From positions 1,300,501-1,364,500 of the forward strand of contig NZ_CP134494.1 of the NCBI RefSeq assembly GCF_031759225.1: a stretch of DNA of 64,000 nt, read 5' to 3'. Below the pieces are notes generated by a model. It was not told the DNA's origin. It searched no databases and saw only the letters and a list, made by a program, of their open reading frames with translations. The position numbers and the translations under genes were made by a program. Shown here one piece after another: positions 37,191 to 46,119 of the stretch. Origin of the DNA: Mesobacillus jeotgali. Its GTDB lineage: Bacteria > Bacillota > Bacilli > Bacillales > Cytobacillaceae. How positions within the stretch are numbered: the stretch's first letter is position 1; every line of letters starts with the position of its first letter.

Positions 37191-38702
37191 ATGAAGAACA
37201 CAGTGCGGATTTTAGCGTTTTTATTAATTTTAGCAGGCATCTATTATTTGTTTTATGAAAAACTTGATACAGTTTATCTTGGATACATCAGTATTTTTAT
37301 GTCTTTAACCGTGATCTTTATCAGCTTTGTGATATTCCTCGAGAATCGCCATCCAGCCCAGACACTGACCTGGATTGTCGTTCTTGGTGGATTTCCAGTA
37401 GTTGGTTTTATATTTTATTTATTATTCGGCAGGAACCATCGGAAGGAAAAAATGTTCCGCCGTAAATACTTTCTTGATAAACAGGCTTTCTCAAGGATAG
37501 AGGGGGACAGTGAGAGAGCCAACAAAGCAAGAATGCTGGAAATGGAAGAAGACCATCGCCGATTATTCAATCTTGCCCAGAAGCTGGGAAACAGCCCGAT
37601 TTCATTTGCGACTTCGACACAAGTACTGACGAATGGAGATGAAACCTTTCGTCATATCCTCGAAGAATTGAAAAAGGCAACCCACCATATTCACATGGAA
37701 TATTACATTGTCCGCCATGATGAGATAGGGGAGGAAATTAAAGAGGTTTTGATCAGTAAAGCAAGTAAAGGAGTAAAGGTTCGGTTTCTTTACGATTCTG
37801 TTGGATCCTGGAAGCTCTCGAAAAAGTATATTGCTGACTTGAGTGAAGCGGGGGTAGAAGTGGTTGAATTCGGGCCTGTCCGCCTGCCGTTCCTTAACAG
37901 TAAATTCAACTTTAGGAATCATAGGAAAATCATCGTCATAGATGGGACGGTCGGTTTTGTCGGAGGCCTGAATATCGGTGATGAATACCTTGGAAGGGAC
38001 GAAGGCTTTGGGTTTTGGCGTGATACTCATTTAATGGCAAAAGGAGAAGCGGTACGGAGCTTGCAGCTGATTTTCCTTCAAGATTGGTATTACATGACGA
38101 ACAATAGCTTTTTGACGTCGGATTATCTGTCGCCAGCTCTGCAGGCTAACACACATGGCGGGGTACAAATGATTGCAGGGGGTCCTGATAATGAATGGAG
38201 TGTCATCAAGAATATTTTCTTTTCAATGATTTCCTCTGCTGATAAGTCTGTTTGGATTGCCTCACCATACTTCATTCCTGATGAAGACATTTTCAGTGCG
38301 ATAAAAGTTGCCGCCCTCAGTGGACTGGATGTCAGGCTCTTAGTGCCGAAGCGGCCAGATAAAAAAATCGTGTTCTTTGCTTCGAGGTCGTATTTTCCTG
38401 AGTTGCTCGAAGCTGGTGTGAAGATATATGAATATGAAAAAGGCTTCATGCACAGCAAGATTGTTATTGTTGATGGTCATCTCGCTTCCATCGGAACTTC
38501 GAATATGGATATGAGAAGTTTCCACCTGAATTTCGAGGTCAATGCTTTTCTTTATAAAACTAGCAGCACGGTGAAGCTTGTGAAAGAATTCGAAAACGAT
38601 ATTCTCGATTCAACAGAGATTGTCATGGATGACTTCAATAAACGCCATATCGGCTATAGGCTTCTGGAATCCACATCCCGGCTCCTGTCGCCGATGCTTT
38701 AA
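37191..38702 (+). CDS. cls: Cardiolipin synthase (PLD superfamily)
   Basis: Membrane enzyme that condenses two phosphatidylglycerols to cardiolipin. The 503-residue protein has two N-terminal spans (about 5-22 and 30-50), the PLDc_N motif LTWIVVLGGFPVVGFIFYLL, and two HKD catalytic motifs: HRKIIVIDGTVGFVGGLNIG (about 243) and HSKIVIVDGHLASIGTSNMD (about 422). A GTG three codons upstream lies in the Shine-Dalgarno (AGGTGGTAACA), so the ATG at 37191 is the start. B. subtilis has no cls at this position, so the gene is placed differently here, between mecA and coiA. Confidence 0.95.
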   Translation: MKNTVRILAFLLILAGIYYLFYEKLDTVYLGYISIFMSLTVIFISFVIFLENRHPAQTLTWIVVLGGFPVVGFIFYLLFGRNHRKEKMFRRKYFLDKQAFSRIEGDSERANKARMLEMEEDHRRLFNLAQKLGNSPISFATSTQVLTNGDETFRHILEELKKATHHIHMEYYIVRHDEIGEEIKEVLISKASKGVKVRFLYDSVGSWKLSKKYIADLSEAGVEVVEFGPVRLPFLNSKFNFRNHRKIIVIDGTVGFVGGLNIGDEYLGRDEGFGFWRDTHLMAKGEAVRSLQLIFLQDWYYMTNNSFLTSDYLSPALQANTHGGVQMIAGGPDNEWSVIKNIFFSMISSADKSVWIASPYFIPDEDIFSAIKVAALSGLDVRLLVPKRPDKKIVFFASRSYFPELLEAGVKIYEYEKGFMHSKIVIVDGHLASIGTSNMDMRSFHLNFEVNAFLYKTSSTVKLVKEFENDILDSTEIVMDDFNKRHIGYRLLESTSRLLSPML

Positions 38703-38705
38703 CAT

Positions 38706-38732
38706 CCCGGATCAAGTGTCCGGGTTTTTCTT
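38706..38732 (+). terminator. Terminator of cls
   Basis: CCCGGA (38706-38711) pairs with TCCGGG (38719-38724), followed by TTTTTCTTTTTT. Confidence 0.85.
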
Positions 38733-38823
38733 TTTTGTGAACGTTTTATAAACCTTTTATATTTTAAAAAGGTATTTCCTAAGTTGCAGAGAATATTTCA
38801 CAGTGGAAGGAGGCGCAAAGAAT

Positions 38824-40032
38824 GTGCTAGTAGCAAACATGAGCAATGGTAAAAGATTATCACTGGGAGAAAAGTGGAATAAGAGTGATTTAATAGGAAT
38901 CCGTTCACGGGAGAAGTTTCACTGTCCGGAGTGCGGTGAAGAAGTGGTCATGAAGTTAGGAAGCAAGAAGAGCTGGCATTTTTCACATTTGGCAGGTGGC
39001 AGCTGCCAGTATGAGTATGATCGAGAATCAGATTATCATCGATCAGGGAAGCTAATGCTTTATGATTGGCTGAAAAAGCAGGGAATCCAAGCTGAATTAG
39101 AGAGCTATGATCCACTGATGAAGCAAAAACCGGATGTTGCTTTTAAATTACAGAGTCAAAAATATGCGATTGAATTCCAATGTTCAGTCATATCTGCTGA
39201 GATATTTGAAAAGAGAACGAAAACGTATCTTGATCATGGTGTAATCCCGATTTGGATTGCTGCCGAAACACTGGTTAAACGGAAGACGAAGAATGTTGTG
39301 TCATTGAATAACTTCCTCTACCTCTTCATTCGTCGGCATCGGCACAGTTGGAATATCCCCGCTTTTTGCCCGATTTCTGGACAATTCATCAACCTTCATG
39401 GTGCTATTCCAATTTCCGCAAGAAAAACCATCACTAATCTTGAAGTAAAGTCTCTTAATCAATTTTCAATTCAGCACCTCATTAGTCCCGCTGCAGGAAA
39501 GTTTCCCTTTATGAAAATCTGGCTAAACGAGAATCAAAAGTTGAAATCACAGTATCTGCGATCGCCTGGCGCAAGGCAAAACCGATTTTTAAAAGAGTTG
39601 TACCGTAACCGTTTAAGCCTTCTCTCTCTCCCTCCTGTTTTCGGTCTTCCTGTACACTCAAGCCCCTATATTGAAACTCCATCCTTCATTTGGCAAACCT
39701 ATCTCTACCTCGATGTTTTTCGTAATTTTAAAAAAGGGGATATCATATATTATGCGAGCATTCGAGAGGCTTTTGCCAATCGGGTTAAAAGAAGGGATAT
39801 CAAACTCAGACTGCTGCCAGCTGCCGGCCAAAGGGATGCCTGGTATACGCTTGCAGAATATGTTTTTCTGTTAACCAAGCTATCGTATCTGGATAAGATT
39901 GACTCTGGTACCGTGCAGGTGGTAAAGGAATTTGTGATTGCTAACTCTATCGAGGAGCAACTGGAGGCTGATGCGGAGTTTTTTGCTGAACATCAAAATA
40001 AAATTGCCCAATTGCTTTTTAACCTAACATGA
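38824..40032 (+). CDS. coiA: Competence protein CoiA
   Basis: Competence-induced protein needed in transformation and recombination of incoming DNA. The 402-residue protein has an N-terminal Cys/His module (FHCPECGEEVVMKLG, then KSWHFSHLAGGSC, about residues 30-62). A nuclease-like core follows (KPDVAFKLQSQKYAIEFQCS, about 100-120), with the D...E-x-Q pattern of PD-(D/E)xK nucleases. The C-terminal half is helical. The start is a GTG at 38824, nine bases after AAGGAGGCG; an upstream GTG at 38803 precedes the Shine-Dalgarno. An AT-rich tract with an imperfect AAAA-N5-TTTT (38766-38778) lies upstream, where a ComK site would be expected, but the match is weak. Confidence 0.92.
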   Translation: MLVANMSNGKRLSLGEKWNKSDLIGIRSREKFHCPECGEEVVMKLGSKKSWHFSHLAGGSCQYEYDRESDYHRSGKLMLYDWLKKQGIQAELESYDPLMKQKPDVAFKLQSQKYAIEFQCSVISAEIFEKRTKTYLDHGVIPIWIAAETLVKRKTKNVVSLNNFLYLFIRRHRHSWNIPAFCPISGQFINLHGAIPISARKTITNLEVKSLNQFSIQHLISPAAGKFPFMKIWLNENQKLKSQYLRSPGARQNRFLKELYRNRLSLLSLPPVFGLPVHSSPYIETPSFIWQTYLYLDVFRNFKKGDIIYYASIREAFANRVKRRDIKLRLLPAAGQRDAWYTLAEYVFLLTKLSYLDKIDSGTVQVVKEFVIANSIEEQLEADAEFFAEHQNKIAQLLFNLT

Positions 40033-40192
40033 AAATGGAAAAGGTGGCGTAAAATAAGGAAGTTAAGAATGGGTATATTAATATGAAAAATTTTTCTTCT
40101 CCTTCGATTTATTGAAGGAATTAAGAATCCATTAGCGAATATGTTACTAGAAAAGTTTTTCGAATTCCGAAATTGTTGTAAGGAGGATCCAT

Positions 40193-42010
40193 ATGTCAAA
40201 TGAATCTGCAGTAAAGAAATTGCCAGTAAGGGACGAGGTTGCCACAGAGAATACGTGGAGACTTGAGGATATTTTTGCAGTTGATGAGCAATGGGAACAA
40301 GAATTCAATGAAGTAAAGGGCTTGATTCCTTCTGTCCAGGAGTATCAGGGCAAGCTAGGCGAAAGCGCGGACCAACTATATAATGCACTACAGTTGCAGG
40401 ATAAATTGCTTGAGCGTCTAGGAAGACTTTATACATACGCGCATATGCGCTATGACCAGGATACAACCAATTCCTTTTATCAAGGTATGGATGACCGTAT
40501 CAAGAATCTATATTCTCAAGCAGCAAGCGAGCTTGCCTTCATCGTACCTGAAATCCTCGCTGTTGATGAAGAGAAGATCAAGGGCTTTTTAAATGAAAAA
40601 GAAGAATTGAAGCTGTATGAGCATGCATTGGAGGAAATCAACCTTCAGCGCCCGCATGTCCTTTCAGCTGAAGAGGAAGCACTTCTGGCTCAGGCCTCAG
40701 AAGTGATGAGTTCACCTTCAAATACATTTGGAATGCTGAACAATGCCGATCTCGAATTTCCTTCCATCAAGGATGAGAACGGAGAAGATGTGGAAATCAC
40801 GCACGGCCGTTATATCAGGTTCCTGGAAAGCGAGGATCGCAGGGTTCGTGAGGATGCTTTCAAGGCTGTGTATAAAACATATGGCAGCTTCAAGAATACT
40901 TTTGCCAGCACATTGAGCGGCAATATCAAAAAGGATAACTTCAATGCAAGAATCCGCAAATATGACTCTGCGAGGCATGCTGCGCTTGCTGCGAACAATA
41001 TTCCTGAAAGTGTCTATGAAAATCTTGTGAATACGGTGAATGACAATCTGCACCTGCTTCACAGATATGTAAAGCTCCGCAGGAAGGTACTAGGTTTGGA
41101 GAAGCTTCATATGTATGACCTGTACACACCGCTTGTTAAGGATGTTAAAATGGAGATTCCTTATGGAGAAGCAAAGGAATATGTCCTAAAAGGTTTAGAA
41201 CCTCTTGGCGATGAATATAACAATATCCTTAAGGAAGGATTCGAAAACCGCTGGGTGGATGTGTATGAGAACAAAGGGAAACGCAGCGGCGCCTATTCTT
41301 CTGGTGCATATGGCACAAATCCATATATCCTGATGAACTGGCAGGACAATGTAAATAATTTGTTTACGCTGGCTCATGAGTTCGGCCATTCCGTACACAG
41401 CTACTACACAAGAAAAACCCAGCCATATCCTTACGGCAACTACTCTATTTTCGTCGCTGAAGTGGCGTCAACTTGCAATGAAGCGTTATTGAATGACTAT
41501 ATGCTTAAAACCATCGATGATGAGCAGAAGCGTCTGTATCTATTGAATCATTACCTCGAAGGCTTCCGTGGAACAGTATTCAGACAGACCATGTTTGCTG
41601 AATTTGAACATATGATCCACCAAAAAGCCCAGAATAACGAGGCACTGACAGCTGATTCTCTGACAAAGGACTACTACGAGCTAAACAAAAAGTACTTTGG
41701 TGAAGAGGACATCATCATTGATGAAGAAATCGGTCTTGAATGGTCAAGAATCCCGCATTTCTACTACAATTACTATGTTTATCAGTATGCGACTGGTTTC
41801 AGTGCAGCAACAGCGCTGAGCAAACAAATCCTTGAAGAAGGCCAGCCTGCTGTTGACCGCTATATTGACTTCCTGAAATCTGGCAGCTCGGATTACCCAA
41901 TCGAAGTATTGAAAAAGGCAGGAGTCGATATGACAAGTGCAAAACCAATAGAGGAAGCATTGAAAGTCTTTGAAGAAAAGCTAAACGAAATGGAAGCATT
42001 GCTTTCATAA
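40193..42010 (+). CDS. pepF: Oligoendopeptidase F (M3 family metallopeptidase)
   Basis: Cytosolic zinc endopeptidase that cleaves short peptides, a natural partner to the three peptide importers nearby. The 605-residue protein shows the M3B layout: an N-terminal helical domain (about 25-130), then the active site LAHEFGHSVHSYYT (HExxH, about 393) with EVASTCNEALL carrying the third ligand. The ATG at 40193 follows TAAGGAGGATCCAT. The gene sits after coiA as in B. subtilis (yjbG) and ends in a strong terminator. Confidence 0.96.
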   Translation: MSNESAVKKLPVRDEVATENTWRLEDIFAVDEQWEQEFNEVKGLIPSVQEYQGKLGESADQLYNALQLQDKLLERLGRLYTYAHMRYDQDTTNSFYQGMDDRIKNLYSQAASELAFIVPEILAVDEEKIKGFLNEKEELKLYEHALEEINLQRPHVLSAEEEALLAQASEVMSSPSNTFGMLNNADLEFPSIKDENGEDVEITHGRYIRFLESEDRRVREDAFKAVYKTYGSFKNTFASTLSGNIKKDNFNARIRKYDSARHAALAANNIPESVYENLVNTVNDNLHLLHRYVKLRRKVLGLEKLHMYDLYTPLVKDVKMEIPYGEAKEYVLKGLEPLGDEYNNILKEGFENRWVDVYENKGKRSGAYSSGAYGTNPYILMNWQDNVNNLFTLAHEFGHSVHSYYTRKTQPYPYGNYSIFVAEVASTCNEALLNDYMLKTIDDEQKRLYLLNHYLEGFRGTVFRQTMFAEFEHMIHQKAQNNEALTADSLTKDYYELNKKYFGEEDIIIDEEIGLEWSRIPHFYYNYYVYQYATGFSAATALSKQILEEGQPAVDRYIDFLKSGSSDYPIEVLKKAGVDMTSAKPIEEALKVFEEKLNEMEALLS

Positions 42011-42017
42011 CAAAACG

Positions 42018-42056
42018 AAACCGGCCGCAAAGTTCATTGCGGCCGGTTTTTAAAGT
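42018..42056 (+). terminator. Terminator of pepF
   Basis: AAACCGGCCGCAA (42018-42030) pairs perfectly with TTGCGGCCGGTTT (42037-42049), followed by T-rich sequence. Confidence 0.94.
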
Positions 42057-42113
42057 TTTTAGGTAGAAAATAAAGATCCTGCTGATATTAGCACGTAAAT
42101 CAAGGAAACAAAT

Positions 42114-42287
42114 TTAAAACCCTTTGAACTTTTTACGGTTATTTAAATATATCAGTAAAATAAATAGTGCCAGAAAAAGGATAGGGGAAGTAAGATACAG
42201 GGGTAAGAGATGCATCAATCCTAATAGATTAAGTATAAATGAAAAAAGTAAGAAAAGTGCCATAAGGGAAAGTCCCAGTTTATCCAA
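42114..42287 (-). CDS. Small two-span membrane protein, unknown
   Basis: A 57-residue hydrophobic protein (MDKLGLSLMALFLLFSFILN, then LLPLYLTSPILFLALFILLI) with a basic tail NNRKKFKGF. Two membrane segments, about 5-25 and 30-50. The frame opens with a GTG at 42296, but that codon lies in CGGAGTG. A TTG at 42287, about eight bases after GGAG, is the better start. It is divergent from the small unit at 42406 and faces pepF across its terminator. I know no family for it. Confidence 0.55.
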   Translation of the reverse strand: MDKLGLSLMALFLLFSFILNLLGLMHLLPLYLTSPILFLALFILLIYLNNRKKFKGF

Positions 42288-42362
42288 TTTAATCACTCCG
42301 AATCACTTTATATATCATTTATATGCTTGCGTCCAGGCATTCATGAATTGGATTTGACAATA

Positions 42363-42380
42363 TTGTGAAATAACACACAA
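42363..42380 (+). promoter_or_regulatory. Rex-like operator between two small divergent genes
   Basis: TTGTGAAATAACACACAA matches the Rex redox-repressor site TTGTGAA-N4-TTCACAA at all but two of the fixed positions. It starts four bases after a TTGACA (42354-42359). TTGTGAAA recurs at 42386-42393. Confidence 0.4.
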
Positions 42381-42405
42381 GGATATTGTGAAAAGGAGCA
42401 TAGAT

Positions 42406-42498
42406 ATGATATATTTATGGCGTGAAGTTGATCACAAGCAAACATTTACCCCTTTGTTTGACCGTGAAAAATTTCTCCCATCCCCTTTGTTCGTATAA
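42406..42498 (+). CDS. Candidate 30-residue small protein
   Basis: ATG at 42406 to TAA at 42496-42498, encoding MIYLWREVDHKQTFTPLFDR followed by EKFLPSPLFV. AAAAGGAG lies about seven bases upstream, and a 14-bp-stem terminator begins eight bases after the stop. That compact arrangement of ribosome-binding site, short frame and terminator suggests a real small gene or a leader-like RNA. No -10 element fits the TTGACA upstream at normal spacing. The product has no membrane segment or recognised motif. It could equally be a regulatory RNA with an incidental frame. Confidence 0.45.
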   Translation: MIYLWREVDHKQTFTPLFDREKFLPSPLFV

Positions 42499-42505
42499 AA
42501 TAGAG

Positions 42506-42545
42506 AAAAGGCCTTGCAGTTGGAGAGCTGCAAGGCCTTTTCTGT
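42506..42545 (+). terminator. Strong terminator of the small unit
   Basis: AAAAGGCCTTGCAG (42506-42519) pairs perfectly with CTGCAAGGCCTTTT (42528-42541) across an 8-base loop. No other plus-strand gene lies between here and the pepF terminator at 42018, so something between them is likely transcribed. Confidence 0.9.
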
Positions 42546-42570
42546 TTTATCTGAATGTTGATTTCACAGT

Positions 42571-42776
42571 GATTCCAAAATTAACGGAAAAGTTCCGCTT
42601 AATTTGGAATCACTCCTTATTTTCGTAAAAATAAGAGGCGTTTTTCCGGTTATACAATTAAAATCGTGGAAATTTGGCTTATTTTATGCAGTTAATCGGA
42701 ATATCTCCGTCTATTACTGCCCCAAAAGCGACCTCTATAGACAATAGAAGGAAATTCTCCGCTAATGAATTTTCAT
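42571..42776. repeat. Dispersed intergenic repeat, copy 2
   Basis: Aligns with 3569-3772 over its full length, with scattered substitutions. It begins with an inverted repeat (GATTCCAA...TTGGAATC, 42571 to about 42611), contains a decayed CCTTATTTT...AAAATAAG hairpin, and ends in GGAAATTCTCCGCTAATGAA. It lies downstream of spxH, beyond its terminator. Confidence 0.8.
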
Positions 42777-42805
42777 ACATTACATGAAAATGATCACGGA
42801 GCCTA

Positions 42806-42830
42806 TAAAAAAACCGTGCAAATGCACGGT
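42806..42830 (-). terminator. Terminator of the spxH operon
   Basis: On the minus strand ACCGTGCA/TGCACGGT (42830 to 42813) is followed by seven T. The stem touches the spxH stop codon. Confidence 0.9.
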
Positions 42831-43711
42831 CATCCTTCATGATATCGCCAGAACACCCCGTATTTAGCAGGGATTTGTTCGACTCTTTGTTTTAGCATTA
42901 ATTTCTTCAATTCCTTCTCGGCCTGTTGGACAGTCATGTCATAGACAACAGCAACTTCCTTCGAGGCGACCATCTTGTATTGCTTCAGGAATTGTTCCAG
43001 CAACGGGGGCTGTGCAGGCTCTGGCTTTTCCTGCAGCATTTCCTCAAGAATCTGCACATACACCTCATATGGGTAGAGACCGGTAATCTTGATGCCCTCT
43101 TCCTCGACATTAGCGTTAAAAAAGACGAAAGTCGGGATTTCCTGGACATCCATTTCATTCGTTATCTTTAAGTCACACTGAAATGCTTTTGCAGCGGATT
43201 CAGAATGAATATCTGTGACAAATTCCTCTACGTCTAAACCGACGCTCCTTGCGCAGTTTTTTAACACCTCGAAGTTAGAAACATTCTGTTTTTCAAGAAA
43301 TAGGACTTCCTGAAGCTTGCGCAGGAATCCAATGCCTTTTTTTCTACCCTGAAGCTCAGCGGATTTTATTGCAATGGATGCCAAGTAAGGGGATGATACC
43401 GGATTTTCAAACCAAAGAGATCCGTCACAGGACATTCCCGTTCTGCTTGCTGTTTTCTCCCAAAGTTCCGCAATCGTTTCATAACGCTTTTTCCTGCTCA
43501 TGTTCAGGGTGGCCAATTTGCCGCTTAATACATGGCGAATGGAAAAATACCTGCCATATTCGATTTGGAGCTTCTTGATAATTGGTTCCAGTGCCCAGCA
43601 TTCTGGACAGAGCGGGTCGACAAACATATAAATTTCAATAGGTTTTTTATCCAGGCTATGGCAAAACTCTGATGGGTCATAGCTCAAAAGGTTTTCCCGG
43701 CTCAGTTTCAT
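42830..43711 (-). CDS. spxH: SpxH (YjbH), ClpXP adaptor for Spx
   Basis: DsbA-like thioredoxin-fold adaptor that binds Spx and speeds its degradation by ClpXP. The 293-residue protein has the CxxC motif in [20 protein letters not shown] (about residue 35) and the cis-Pro region [11 protein letters not shown] (about 200). The C-terminal part is helical and charged. The ATG at 43711 overlaps the stop of the upstream globin gene (ATGA), so the two are translationally coupled, as in B. subtilis yjbIH. With spx in the same window, regulator and adaptor are within 8 kb. Confidence 0.94.
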   Translation of the reverse strand: MKLSRENLLSYDPSEFCHSLDKKPIEIYMFVDPLCPECWALEPIIKKLQIEYGRYFSIRHVLSGKLATLNMSRKKRYETIAELWEKTASRTGMSCDGSLWFENPVSSPYLASIAIKSAELQGRKKGIGFLRKLQEVLFLEKQNVSNFEVLKNCARSVGLDVEEFVTDIHSESAAKAFQCDLKITNEMDVQEIPTFVFFNANVEEEGIKITGLYPYEVYVQILEEMLQEKPEPAQPPLLEQFLKQYKMVASKEVAVVYDMTVQQAEKELKKLMLKQRVEQIPAKYGVFWRYHEG

Positions 43712-44112
43712 GGATGATCACCAGTTTCATCATCGTCTGGTGTATTAATCATATGCTGTGCGGTCAGGTAAAGTCTTGCATAAAAATCCTCTCTTACTGG
43801 CCCTTCAAGTCCCACTTCATCCATTGCCTCGTTCATGCAGGCGAGCCAGGCTGTCGCTCTGGTCGGCGTGATATCGAATGGCAAATGTCTTGCACGTAGC
43901 ATTGGATGGCCATGTTCATTGGTGTATAAGGGAGGCCCTCCTAAATATTGAGTTAAGAACTGCTTTTGTTTTCTAGCAGTTTCTGATAAATCATCCGGGA
44001 ATATAGGAGCAAGATCAGGATGCATTCCAACTCGGTGGTAAAAAGCATCGACCAGCCGGTGAAGTGTCCCTTCGCCAATGGCTTCGAATGGTAAGGTCTT
44101 ATTCTCAACCAT
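43708..44112 (-). CDS. yjbI: Truncated hemoglobin (group II, YjbI)
   Basis: A 134-residue 2/2 haemoglobin. It shows the B10 aromatic region [29 protein letters not shown] (CD-E region, with the [19 protein letters not shown] loop and the proximal His in RARHLPF, about 75) and [10 protein letters not shown] with the G8 Trp. A longer frame opens at 44157, but the ATG at 44112 behind TTAAAAGGAGTTATCAAC gives [15 protein letters not shown]. It is the first gene of the yjbI-spxH pair. A link between haem/redox sensing and Spx turnover is inferred only from the operon. Confidence 0.92.
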   Translation of the reverse strand: MVENKTLPFEAIGEGTLHRLVDAFYHRVGMHPDLAPIFPDDLSETARKQKQFLTQYLGGPPLYTNEHGHPMLRARHLPFDITPTRATAWLACMNEAMDEVGLEGPVREDFYARLYLTAQHMINTPDDDETGDHP

Positions 44113-44267
44113 GTTGATAACTCCTTTTAAAATAGATTTTGAAATTTCATTCTGCATTGATAGTTATGCTATTTATTGTAGCAATGCTAAATTTATATCT
44201 CAAACAAATCGTCTTGAATTCTGTAAAAAGGGGTTTTTTATTGATTGCTTTACTAATTTACACAAAA

Positions 44268-44297
44268 AGACCGCCTGTTACCACTAACAGACGGTCT
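44268..44297 (-). terminator. Terminator of the cwlQ operon
   Basis: On the minus strand AGACCGTCTGTTA pairs with TAACAGGCGGTCT (one mismatch) across GTGG, followed by TTTTTG. Confidence 0.85.
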
Positions 44298-44333
44298 AAA
44301 CTGATGGGAATATTCTCCTTTTAAAGCTTCCTT

Positions 44334-44981
44334 TTATCCGTAAAAGACATCCGTGACTTTCCTAACGTAGTTTTGCGTTTCTTTGAATGGAGGGATTCCG
44401 CCATATTTATCTACATTTCCGGGACCGGCATTATAGGCTGCAAGCGCCAGCTCTAGATTATTATCATATCTGTCGAGCATTTGGCGAAGGTATTTACTTC
44501 CGGCAACTATATTTTCCGCTGGATCAAATACATTTTTAACTCCAAGGCCCCTGGCTGTCGCAGGCATTAGTTGCATCAGCCCTGATGCACCAGCGTGGCT
44601 AACGGCATTTGGATTGAAATTCGATTCCTTTTGAATAACGGATTTAATGAGTTTTGCTGGAATATTGAACATAGATGCCGCTTTATCAATTATGCTGTCA
44701 AAATCAGCAGTGCTTTTGCCCGCTACTTTCGTCAGTTGTAAAGGGGGAAGCATCTGTGCAATGTTCTGTTTTGGGAGTTCGAAAGTGTTAACCGCAGTTT
44801 GCGCATTGTCAAATAATTCTTCCAGTCTTGTGGCGGTAGCACCAAGAGCATTGCTTTGATCCATGAGGATGCCAGAAAGCATATCCTGGAAAAGGCCATT
44901 TCCGGATTGGCTCGTTGGCTGGTTGAAGTTTTGAAGCGCCTGCAATTCAAGCATGACTTTTAACTGGTTAACATTCATCAT
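44334..44981 (-). CDS. cwlQ: Lytic transglycosylase CwlQ (YjbJ)
   Basis: A 215-residue peptidoglycan hydrolase with a C-terminal SLT domain: AKLIKSVIQKESNFNPNAVS (catalytic Glu about 118), GASGLMQLMPATARGLGV, NIVAGSKYLRQMLDRYDNNL and LALAAYNAGPGNVDKYGGIP. The N-terminal 95 residues are helical and less conserved. No signal peptide is visible; B. subtilis CwlQ is similar in this respect. The start ATG at 44981 (or 44978) follows AGGAGAATC. The gene is preceded by yjbK on the same strand, 17 bases apart. Confidence 0.92.
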   Translation of the reverse strand: MMNVNQLKVMLELQALQNFNQPTSQSGNGLFQDMLSGILMDQSNALGATATRLEELFDNAQTAVNTFELPKQNIAQMLPPLQLTKVAGKSTADFDSIIDKAASMFNIPAKLIKSVIQKESNFNPNAVSHAGASGLMQLMPATARGLGVKNVFDPAENIVAGSKYLRQMLDRYDNNLELALAAYNAGPGNVDKYGGIPPFKETQNYVRKVTDVFYG

Positions 44982-44998
44982 GATTCTCCTGCCTGGTT

Positions 44999-45586
44999 CT
45001 ATTCTTGTAAAAGGTTATATTTTTTTGCGTAAAATCTTTTAATTTTATTATCGGTCGGTCTGAGAGGGATTTTTAGTTCTTCCAGTAATTTGGAGAAAAC
45101 TTTATATCCTTCAGACTCATTCGTCACTTCATATTCTAGCTCATAATCTTCTGTATTTAAATAGTAACTATGGTCCAAAACAAGCAATCCATCTTTATAC
45201 TCCACCTCTGCACGAACGGTTGTCAGTGATCCGAAGTAGTTCAGGGAATTTGTGTCCGGCAGTAATTTCGATACTGCGTTTTTTACTTCACCTTCAGGAA
45301 GCTTACCTGAAGACAAAGCATCCTCAGCCTCACTAGCCGTCAACATCTGGTTTGTTTCCAGCAAACCCTGTTCAGCAGGCTGCTTCAATGTCATTTCAAA
45401 GCTTGATCCTTTTTCCCTGATCCTTAATGCAGAACCTTTGTCCTTCAAGGAGAATGAATTAGTATCAAAATAATGGTTAATTTGTTTTTTGAATTGCTCT
45501 GGCTCTATTTTAAAGTGTATTCTTAGTAATTGGAATTCTTCTTGAGTCAGCATGTTCTTAAATTCAATTTCGATATTCTGGCTCAC
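44999..45586 (-). CDS. yjbK: YjbK, CYTH-domain protein
   Basis: A 195-residue CYTH (triphosphate tunnel metalloenzyme) protein. The N-terminal ExExK signature is present as IEIEFKNML. Further family blocks are YFDTNSFSLKDKGSALRIRE, GSSFEMTLKQP, VRAEVEYKDGLLVLDHSYYL and YELEYEV; these acidic and basic residues line the tunnel and bind metal-triphosphate. The frame opens at 45646, but the GTG at 45586 after AAAGGGCGGAAAAAT matches the family start. It is divergent from yjbL. The natural substrate in Bacillus is unclear (tripolyphosphate or ThTP-like). Confidence 0.88.
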   Translation of the reverse strand: MSQNIEIEFKNMLTQEEFQLLRIHFKIEPEQFKKQINHYFDTNSFSLKDKGSALRIREKGSSFEMTLKQPAEQGLLETNQMLTASEAEDALSSGKLPEGEVKNAVSKLLPDTNSLNYFGSLTTVRAEVEYKDGLLVLDHSYYLNTEDYELEYEVTNESEGYKVFSKLLEELKIPLRPTDNKIKRFYAKKYNLLQE

Positions 45587-45704
45587 ATTTTTCCGCCCTT
45601 TCCAGTATGTTGTCCTTATTATCTCCTTAAATCGGGTATGCTTCAATCCTTAGTAGAAAATGGTGCGATATGATAAAATAAAAAAGATTATGGAGGTTGA
45701 AGAA

Positions 45705-46085
45705 ATGAGCCAAAGAATTTTAATTACCGATGCAAAAATTGAAAATAATGAATTACATCTCTCTGCAAACATAGAGACTGACCTTGCGGGTGTTGTTCCG
45801 ACAGGGCAAATGCTCGTCGATTCCGATCAATTATCATTTGTTTACATCGTTGATCAAGAGGATGGTTATCGATACGTCACCATTCCTGAGGATACCTGGA
45901 GTGTTATTCAGGATGGTCTCCGGGCAGGACTTGAAACCTTTTTAACGTATAAAGACGGAAAAATTAAACTGTATCGCTTCCAAAGTGAAATGGAATATTT
46001 GATTGAAAATATAACCGGAAACAGCAATTACGGAGAGGAAATGGTCGCGAAAGTGGAACAGGTATTTGCCGCACCCTCGGCTTAG
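45705..46085 (+). CDS. yjbL: YjbL, UPF0738 family protein
   Basis: A 126-residue soluble protein starting MSQRILITDAKIENNELHLS, with VPTGQMLVDSDQLSFVYIVD and YGEEMVAKVEQVF near the end. This is the UPF0738/YjbL pattern; function unknown. An upstream frame from 45660 lacks a ribosome-binding site; the ATG at 45705 is preceded by TATGGAGGTTGAAGAA. It sits 34 bases before relQ on the same strand and is probably co-transcribed with it. Confidence 0.85.
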   Translation: MSQRILITDAKIENNELHLSANIETDLAGVVPTGQMLVDSDQLSFVYIVDQEDGYRYVTIPEDTWSVIQDGLRAGLETFLTYKDGKIKLYRFQSEMEYLIENITGNSNYGEEMVAKVEQVFAAPSA

Positions 46086-46119
46086 GCTTTCGTGAATAGA
46101 ACCGGATGAGGTGACTGAA

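Noticed and set aside
38766-38778. Possible ComK AT-box upstream of coiA
   Set aside because: Only one near match to AAAA-N5-TTTT (7 of 8); the required second box at 8, 18 or 31 bases is not convincing.
42422-42628. 68-codon plus-strand frame
   Set aside because: It reads through the terminator at 42506-42545 and into dispersed repeat copy 2; the 30-codon frame from 42406 has the ribosome-binding site.
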